DNA from: Clostridia bacterium
GTDB taxonomy: Bacteria; Bacillota; Clostridia; Oscillospirales; Acutalibacteraceae
Length of the DNA: 64,000 nucleotides
Reading direction: 5' to 3'
Assembly: GCA_017403185.1 (NCBI GenBank)
Contig: JAFQON010000019.1
Location: 1-64,000 of the forward strand
Position 1 is the first letter of the stretch. The number at the start of each line of letters is the position of its first letter. The notes under the pieces are model-generated. The model did not search any database and was not told the DNA's origin. It worked only from the letters and a program-made list of their open reading frames with translations. Both the position numbers and the translations under genes were made by a program. This document shows positions 58,392 through 64,000 of this stretch, in pieces.

Positions 58392-60198
58392 TGTCATCAA
58401 GCTTGAGGACTGCCATAAATGCCTCCTGAGGCACCTCAACCGTGCCGAAGTGGCGCATCCTCTTTTTACCTTCCTTCTGCTTTTCAAGCAGCTTTTTCTT
58501 ACGGGTAATGTCACCGCCGTAGCACTTTGCAAGCACATCCTTGCGCATCGCCTTAACGGTTTCGCGGGCAATAATCTTGCCGCCTATGCCTATCTGAATG
58601 GGGATTTCAAACATCTGACGGGGGATATGCTCCTTGAGCTTTTCGGCAATCTTTCTTGCTTTTGAATAAGCCTTTTCGGCGTGGATTATGAACGAAAGAG
58701 CATCAACAATATCGCCGTTGAGAAGCACATCAAGCTTGACAAGATTGGATTTTCTGTAGTCCGAGATTTCGTAGTCAAATGAAGCATAGCCCCTTGTTCT
58801 TGATTTGAGAGAATCAAAGAAGTCATAGATGATTTCGTTGAGGGGCAGCTCATAGTGAATGTCAACACGGTCGGGAGTGATGTAGTCCATGTTTTTGAAA
58901 ACGCCTCGTCTGTCCTGGCACAAATCCATAATTGTGCCCACATATTCCGTGGGGGCATAGATATGAGCGTTTGTGAAGGGCTCCTCGCAGCTTGCGATTG
59001 TTGCGGGGTCGGGGTAATGCGTGGGGTTGTCAATCTCAATCATCGTACCGTCGGTGAGGTTGATTTTATAGATAACGCTGGGGATTGTTGTTACAAGGTC
59101 AAGGTCATATTCTCTTTCAAGACGCTCCTGAATGATTTCAAGGTGGAGCAGACCGAGGAAGCCGCAGCGGAAGCCGAAGCCGAGTGCGCCCGAGGTTTCG
59201 GGCTCATAGGTGAGGGCGGCATCGTTGAGCTGAAGCTTTTCAAGCGCATCACGAAGGTTTTCATAATCCGCACCGTCTGCGGGGTAAACGCCGCAGTAAA
59301 CCATGGGGTTAACCTTTCTGTAGCCGGGCAGAGGCTCTGAAGCGGGGTTCTCGGCGGTTGTTACCGTGTCACCCACACGGGCATCGGCAACGGTTTTGAT
59401 TGACGCCGTGATGTATCCTACCTCGCCTGCGGTAAGCTCGCTGCAGGGCTCGGGCAGAGTAGCTCTCATGTATCCCGTTTCAACAACGGTGAATTCTGCG
59501 CCCGTTGCCATCATTCTCATTGTGTCGCCGGGCTTGATTTTGCCCTCTTTGATTCTCACATATACAATAACGCCCTTGTAGCTGTCATAAACCGAGTCAA
59601 AGATAAGCGCACGCAGCGGCAAATTATCGTCTGCCACGGGGGCGGGGATATCCTTAACGATTTTTTCAAGCACCTGCTCAACATTAAGGCCCGTTTTTGC
59701 CGATACTCTCGGAGCCTCGGAGCAGTCAAGGCCTATAACATCCTCAACCTCTGCGGCGACTCTGTCGGGGTCTGCCGAGGGGAGGTCGATTTTGTTTATT
59801 ACGGGCACAAGCTCAAGGTCGTGGTCAAGAGCAAGGTAGGTGTTTGCAAGGGTCTGCGCTTCAACGCCCTGAGAGGCATCAATAATCAGCACCGCACCCT
59901 CACACGCCGCAAGCGAGCGTGAAACCTCATAGTTGAAGTCAACATGGCCCGGGGTGTCAATGAGATTGAGCACATATTCCTCGCCGTCATTTGCAACATA
60001 GTTGAGCTTAACGGCGTGAGCCTTGATTGTGATTCCTCTTTCTCTTTCAAGGTCCATTTTGTCAAGAAGCTGAGCGGTCATGTCACGCAGCGCAACGGAC
60101 TTCGTTTTTTCAAGCAGCCTGTCGGCAAGGGTTGACTTGCCGTGGTCAATATGCGCTATAATTGAAAAATTTCTGATTTTATCCTTTGAAACAGCCAA
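58384..60198 (-). CDS. lepA: Elongation factor 4 (LepA)
   Basis: 604 residues with a TTG start (AAGGAG 9 bases upstream). G motifs: [19 protein letters not shown] (G1), [10 protein letters not shown] (G2), [10 protein letters not shown] (G3), NKIDLP (G4) and SAKTG (G5). EF-G-like domains II, III and V follow, then the LepA-specific C-terminal domain with [40 protein letters not shown] and [16 protein letters not shown]. It binds ribosomes and acts in back-translocation or assembly under stress. Confidence 0.97.
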   Translation of the reverse strand: MAVSKDKIRNFSIIAHIDHGKSTLADRLLEKTKSVALRDMTAQLLDKMDLERERGITIKAHAVKLNYVANDGEEYVLNLIDTPGHVDFNYEVSRSLAACEGAVLIIDASQGVEAQTLANTYLALDHDLELVPVINKIDLPSADPDRVAAEVEDVIGLDCSEAPRVSAKTGLNVEQVLEKIVKDIPAPVADDNLPLRALIFDSVYDSYKGVIVYVRIKEGKIKPGDTMRMMATGAEFTVVETGYMRATLPEPCSELTAGEVGYITASIKTVADARVGDTVTTAENPASEPLPGYRKVNPMVYCGVYPADGADYENLRDALEKLQLNDAALTYEPETSGALGFGFRCGFLGLLHLEIIQERLEREYDLDLVTTIPSVIYKINLTDGTMIEIDNPTHYPDPATIASCEEPFTNAHIYAPTEYVGTIMDLCQDRRGVFKNMDYITPDRVDIHYELPLNEIIYDFFDSLKSRTRGYASFDYEISDYRKSNLVKLDVLLNGDIVDALSFIIHAEKAYSKARKIAEKLKEHIPRQMFEIPIQIGIGGKIIARETVKAMRKDVLAKCYGGDITRKKKLLEKQKEGKKRMRHFGTVEVPQEAFMAVLKLDDND

Positions 60199-60303
60199 TT
60201 TATTTTTCTCCTTGGTTATAATTAGAATATTACATACATAATTAATATACCAAATAATAAAAAGAAGGTCAAGAAGTTTTTATTTCGGAATTGATAAGTG
60301 ATG

Positions 60304-60460
60304 TAAGTGAATAATGAAGAGTGAATAATGAATAATTATGGGTCTGCGACGCTTATTATATTCGGGCAAGGGCAGAGCCCTTCCGAAATTTTTCATTCTT
60401 CATTATTAATTTTTCATTTAAAATGGTCATAGGCGAAGCCTGTCCGAAACTTTGCACTTA
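60304..60460. repeat. R2 composite repeat block
   Basis: It carries GTGAATAATGAAGAGTGAAT, GTCTGCGACGCTTATTATAT, GGGCAGAGCCC and GGTCATAGGCGAAGCC modules in the same order as 9441-9820. Nothing gene-like lies between lepA and alr. Confidence 0.8.
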
Positions 60461-60477
60461 ACAACTTCCTGCGGCAG

Positions 60478-60506
60478 TTGACAAAACTATATAATTGAAT
60501 TATACT
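60478..60506 (+). promoter_or_regulatory. Promoter of alr
   Basis: TTGACA and TATACT are separated by 17 bases, about 35 bases before the ATG. The -35 box directly follows the R2 block. Confidence 0.85.
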
Positions 60507-60540
60507 AAAACCATCTATGGATATTATCAGGCGGTGAATT

Positions 60541-61686
60541 ATGCAGAAATCATTAAAATTTCACAGAAGCTTTGCAAGGATTGATTTGTCGGCGGTCAAA
60601 AACAACTTTGATGCGCTCGCAAATCTTCTTCAGCCGGGGGTCAAGACAATGGCGATTGTCAAAGCCAATGCCTACGGTCACGGTGCAGTGCGTGTTGCGA
60701 AGGCTCTTGAAAACCGGGCGGATTATTTTGCCGTTGCCGATATTCAGGAGGCTCTTGAACTGCGTGAAAACGGCATAAACAACCCCATTCTGATTCTGTC
60801 TTACACAAGCACCTATCACTACGAGGAGCTTATCGAAAACTCGATTATTCCCACCGTATACAATTATGCGGATGCCGTCAAGCTCTCGCAGACCGCCGTT
60901 GAGATGTCAAAAAAAGCGGTTATCCATATCGCCGTTGACACGGGCATGAATCGCATCGGCTTTAAAGATAATGAAGAAAGTGCGGATATCGTCAAAAAGA
61001 TATCGGAGCTTCCGAACATTGAAATTGAGGGGATTTTCACCCACTTTGCCTGTGCCGATTGCATGGATAAATCCTTTGTTGCCGTGCAGAAGCAGAGATT
61101 TGATGATTTTATTTCTTCTCTTGAAGAAAGAGGACTTTGTATTCCCGTGAAGCATTGCTGCAATTCAGCCGCAACCATTGACTGCGACAGCCATTACGAT
61201 ATGGTCAGAATGGGCATTGCGCTCTACGGGCTTTACCCCTCGGATGAGGTTATGCGTGATAAGGTTGAGCTTGAGCCTGCAATGGAGGTTGTCAGCCGTA
61301 TTATTCACATCAAGGATGTTGAGGCGGGCGAGGGCATCGGCTACGGTCACGCCTATGTCACCCCCGAAAAACGCAAAATCGCAACCGTGTGCATCGGCTA
61401 TGCCGACGGCTACAACAGAGCCTTTTCAAACAAGGGCGTTGTGCTTGTCAGCGGCAAGCGTGCGAAGGTGGTCGGCAGAGTGTGCATGGACCAGATAATG
61501 ATTGACATAACGGGCATCGACGGCGCAAATGTGGGTGACCAGGTTATCATCATGGGCAGGCAGAAGGGCGAAAGGCTCACCGCAGAGGAGCTTGGCGAGA
61601 TGTGCGGCAGCTTCAATTATGAGATGATTTGCACCTTTATGCCGAGAGTCAACAAAATCTATTACGAAAACGGAAAAATGGTTTAA
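60541..61686 (+). CDS. alr: Alanine racemase
   Basis: 381 residues. PLP lysine in MAIVKANAYGHGAV (about residue 40), then AVDTGMNRIGF, EGIFTHFACAD and CCNSAATIDC. MVRMGIALYGLYPSDE and GRVCMDQIMIDITG follow; the catalytic Tyr lies in GIGYGHAYVTP. It makes D-alanine for peptidoglycan in the cytoplasm. Confidence 0.97.
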   Translation: MQKSLKFHRSFARIDLSAVKNNFDALANLLQPGVKTMAIVKANAYGHGAVRVAKALENRADYFAVADIQEALELRENGINNPILILSYTSTYHYEELIENSIIPTVYNYADAVKLSQTAVEMSKKAVIHIAVDTGMNRIGFKDNEESADIVKKISELPNIEIEGIFTHFACADCMDKSFVAVQKQRFDDFISSLEERGLCIPVKHCCNSAATIDCDSHYDMVRMGIALYGLYPSDEVMRDKVELEPAMEVVSRIIHIKDVEAGEGIGYGHAYVTPEKRKIATVCIGYADGYNRAFSNKGVVLVSGKRAKVVGRVCMDQIMIDITGIDGANVGDQVIIMGRQKGERLTAEELGEMCGSFNYEMICTFMPRVNKIYYENGKMV

Positions 61687-61712
61687 AAAAGGCGGGATTT
61701 CCCGCCTTTTTT
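61687..61712 (+). terminator. Terminator of alr
   Basis: AAAAGGCGGGA pairs with TCCCGCCTTTT, with a T-tract inside and after the stem. It begins at the alr stop. Confidence 0.9.
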
Positions 61713-61714
61713 CA

Positions 61715-61905
61715 GTGTAAAGTGCAAAGTTCAAAGTGCAAAGTGCAAAGTTGAGGATAGGCTTCGTCTATGACCTTTTTTGAGTGCAAAGTTCAAAGTG
61801 CAGAGTGCAAAGTTTCGGATAGGCTTCGCCCATGACCGAATATAATAAGTTTTGCAGACCCATAATTATTCATTATTCACTATTCATTTTTCACTATTCA
61901 CTTTG
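61715..61905. repeat. R2 composite repeat, inverted orientation
   Basis: AAGTGCAAAGTTCAAAGTGC tracts, two copies of GATAGGCTTCG-(T/C)-C-(T/C)-ATGACC, then GCAGACCCATAATTATTCAT. This is the reverse order and strand of the modules at 9441 and 60304. Confidence 0.8.
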
Positions 61906-61960
61906 AAACGCCGTTCACAGAAAATTCTTACATTTTAACAAAGTGTTTACAATTGAAATA

Positions 61961-61989
61961 TTGACAAAAGCGATTTGTTGGAGTATATT
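61961..61989 (+). promoter_or_regulatory. Promoter of hrcA-grpE-dnaK
   Basis: TTGACA and TATATT are separated by 17 bases, ending 11 bases before the CIRCE element. A second TTGACA at 61991 has no good -10 box. Confidence 0.8.
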
Positions 61990-62000
61990 ATTGACAGTGG

Positions 62001-62038
62001 TTAGCACTCAAAAGCAAAGAGTGCTAAAATTAGCACTC
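62001..62038 (+). promoter_or_regulatory. CIRCE operator plus extra half-site
   Basis: 62001-62027 is a perfect CIRCE: TTAGCACTC, nine bases, GAGTGCTAA. It is the HrcA binding site covering the transcription start region. A third half-site, TTAGCACTC, follows at 62030-62038. Confidence 0.97.
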
Positions 62039-62057
62039 GGCAAAGAAGGTGTGGCAG

Positions 62058-63080
62058 GTGTCAGAGCTCAGCGAGAGAAAAAAGCAGATTTTGGCGGCGG
62101 TTGTTGAGCAGTATATCAAAACGGGCGAGCCGATAGGCTCAAAGGAGCTGATTGCCCTCACGGGCATGACGGTTTCATCCGCAACCGTGCGTAATGAGAT
62201 GAGCGACCTTGCCGCTATGGGCTACCTTGAGCAGCCCCACACCTCGGCGGGCAGAGTTCCTTCTCAGGCGGGCTACAGATATTATGTTGATAATCTTATG
62301 AAGCCCCGTGAGATTGACGAGCTTAACCGCAGGATGCTCGAAGCGGGCATTTCCTCAGCGGTGGGTGACCCCGAAAGGCTTATTGCTCAGGCGGGCGAGG
62401 TGCTTGCGGATTTGACGAAGTGTGCGTGCATATCAACCGCACCCGGCGGCGAAGCGATGCTTATACGCAGAATTGAGCTTGTGCCTGTCGGCGTTCACTC
62501 GGCAATGCTTGTGCTGCTCACATCGAACGGCATTCTCAAAAGCAGGCTTTGCAGGCTTGACTGTGAGCTTACGGCGAGAGTCTGCGAGCAGTTTTATAAC
62601 ATCGTTCAGTCCTGCATAATCGGTAAACCCGCATCGGATATCAGCGTTGCGTCAATGCAGACGGTTGCCGCTTCGGTTGACGGCGATGTTTTTGCAATGC
62701 TTCCGCTTATGGCGGCTGTGTGTGAGCTTGCAAAGAGCACATCCACCTCACGCATAATGGTCGGCGGCAGCTCAAATCTCTTCTCAAGCTACGGCAGGGA
62801 TGCTCTTGAATTGCTTGAATTTCTTAACAAAAGAGAGCCGATATCGGCTGTTCTCGGCGGCGCAACGGAGCCGATTAATGTTAAAATCGGCAAAGAAAAT
62901 ATTTACCGTCAGCTTGAAAATTCAAGCGTAATCGTGGCAAAATATTCCGTGGGCGGCAGCGATTCGGGCACAATCGGCTTAATCGGCCCCACCCGTATGG
63001 ATTATGAAAACATAATTCCCAGTGTAAAATATCTTACAAATCTTGTCGGCACGCTTATAACGCAGGCGATAGAGGAGTAG
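62058..63080 (+). CDS. hrcA: Heat-inducible repressor HrcA
   Basis: About 340 residues from a GTG at 62058 (AAGGTG upstream; GTG 62049 is less likely). N-terminal winged helix: LSERKKQILAAVVEQYIKTG, EPIGSKELIAL, SSATVRNEMSDLAAMGYLEQ and PHTSAGRVPSQAGYRYYVD. A GAF-like core follows, and the closing segment is GTIGLIGPTRMDYENIIPSV. It represses this operon at CIRCE and is kept active by GroE. Confidence 0.97.
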   Translation: MSELSERKKQILAAVVEQYIKTGEPIGSKELIALTGMTVSSATVRNEMSDLAAMGYLEQPHTSAGRVPSQAGYRYYVDNLMKPREIDELNRRMLEAGISSAVGDPERLIAQAGEVLADLTKCACISTAPGGEAMLIRRIELVPVGVHSAMLVLLTSNGILKSRLCRLDCELTARVCEQFYNIVQSCIIGKPASDISVASMQTVAASVDGDVFAMLPLMAAVCELAKSTSTSRIMVGGSSNLFSSYGRDALELLEFLNKREPISAVLGGATEPINVKIGKENIYRQLENSSVIVAKYSVGGSDSGTIGLIGPTRMDYENIIPSVKYLTNLVGTLITQAIEE

Positions 63081-63093
63081 AAAGGATAGAATA

Positions 63094-63588
63094 ATGAAGA
63101 AAGAAAAGAAAAAGCCCGAAGCGGTTGAAGAGGAAGCGGTTGAAACTGCCGAATCAAAGCTGCAGAAGGAGCTTGACGAAAAGAACGAGCAGTTTTTGAG
63201 GCTCTGCGCAGAGTATGATAACTTCCGCAAGCGTTCAACCAAAGAAAAGCAGGATATTTATTCATCGTCGCAGGCGGAGGTAATCAAGGAATTGCTTCCC
63301 GTGCTTGATAATTTTGACAGAGCGGCAAGCAATAAGGATTGCAGCTTTGAGGATTATCAGAAGGGCATCGACCTTATTTTCAATCAGTTTGGCGAAATTC
63401 TCAAAAAGCTTAAGGTTGAAAGCTTCGGCGAGAGGGGCGATGAATTTGACCCCAACATCCACAATGCGGTCATGACCGTTGAGGATGACGAGCTGGGCGA
63501 GAATGTTATCGCAACCGTGTTCTCAAAAGGCTATAAAATGGGCGACAGAATTATCAGAGAAGCTGTTGTTCAGGTTGCAAATTCATAA
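63094..63588 (+). CDS. grpE: GrpE nucleotide exchange factor
   Basis: 164 residues, on the short side. A charged N-terminal tail and a long coiled helix (KLQKELDEKNEQFLRLCAEY) come first, then DNFRKRSTKEKQDIY, LLPVLDNFDRA and the beta wing with HNAVMTVEDDELGENVI and VFSKGYKMGDRIIREAVVQV. It frees ADP from DnaK. It starts 13 bases after hrcA. Confidence 0.95.
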   Translation: MKKEKKKPEAVEEEAVETAESKLQKELDEKNEQFLRLCAEYDNFRKRSTKEKQDIYSSSQAEVIKELLPVLDNFDRAASNKDCSFEDYQKGIDLIFNQFGEILKKLKVESFGERGDEFDPNIHNAVMTVEDDELGENVIATVFSKGYKMGDRIIREAVVQVANS

Positions 63589-63592
63589 ATAA

Positions 63593-64000
<408 letters not shown>

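Noticed and set aside
58391-58571. N-terminal extension of HemW
   Set aside because: It lies wholly inside the lepA coding region and is Arg/Cys-rich; HemW proteins begin just before the GLYLHIPFC motif.

Overview
The window looks like the chromosome of a spore-forming, low-to-mid GC Clostridia member of the Oscillospiraceae/Ruminococcaceae type. The evidence is spo0A next to spoIVB, a pyrH-frr-uppS-cdsA-dxr-rseP-ispG-polC operon with a Gram-positive PolC, an hrcA-grpE-dnaK operon under a CIRCE element, a type I dockerin, a BspA-like leucine-rich repeat protein and several lipoproteins. Carbohydrate genes (GH36, GH84, GH89, MalQ) fit a gut, glycan-using lifestyle. This assignment is inference from gene content.

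Layout. 1-145 is the 3' end of lysA. About 300-5640 is an accessory, partly degraded integrated region ending at a tRNA-Arg(ACG) gene (5681-5757, minus): an S24-like protein, a DUF6809-like protein, an orphan AbiEi-type antitoxin, two tyrosine recombinases and an excisionase-like HTH protein. 6090-11061 holds two lipoproteins, the LRR protein and a block of palindromic repeats. 11144-12802 is a GH36 alpha-galactosidase. 12856-20344 is a tightly packed minus-strand operon: malQ, a YnbB-type PLP enzyme, DUF2461, a phosphohexomutase and three tandem EEP-family hydrolases. A divergent plus-strand operon (20483-24697) has a SIS sugar-phosphate protein, GH84, a YkgJ-like Cys-cluster protein and a CapA-like lipoprotein. 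Then come MGMT, a HAD phosphatase, a GIY-YIG gene set between 143-bp direct repeats, and a 1,824-residue secreted dockerin protein (26816-32290).

32456-34561 is a minus-strand GH89 gene. 34770-45355 is the conserved growth operon for UMP kinase, ribosome recycling, isoprenoid/phospholipid synthesis and PolC. It is followed by a frameshifted acyltransferase with its DUF6320 partner, an M20 peptidase and glycerate kinase. 50225-53082 is a copper module: csoR, then copA fused in frame to copZ, under a consensus promoter that contains the CsoR operator. 53573-55662 is spoIVB-spo0A. 55702-60198 (minus) has two secreted paralogs, hemW and lepA. 60541-61686 is alr. The window ends in hrcA-grpE-dnaK, with dnaK cut by the edge.

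The intergenic DNA carries at least four families of palindromic repeats. R1 is a ~92-bp element with ends like GTCATYCTGA. R2 is a composite of GAATAATGAA tracts, GCAAAGT tracts and short hairpins. R3 are palindromes with a GTAGGGGCG-type border. R4 is a 141-bp element with GGCTCCCTCTGACGAGGGAG ends. The two most unusual structures are the GIY-YIG gene enclosed by R1-bearing direct repeats, and an array of four different hairpins joined by an invariant GTGATAT linker (9537-9621).
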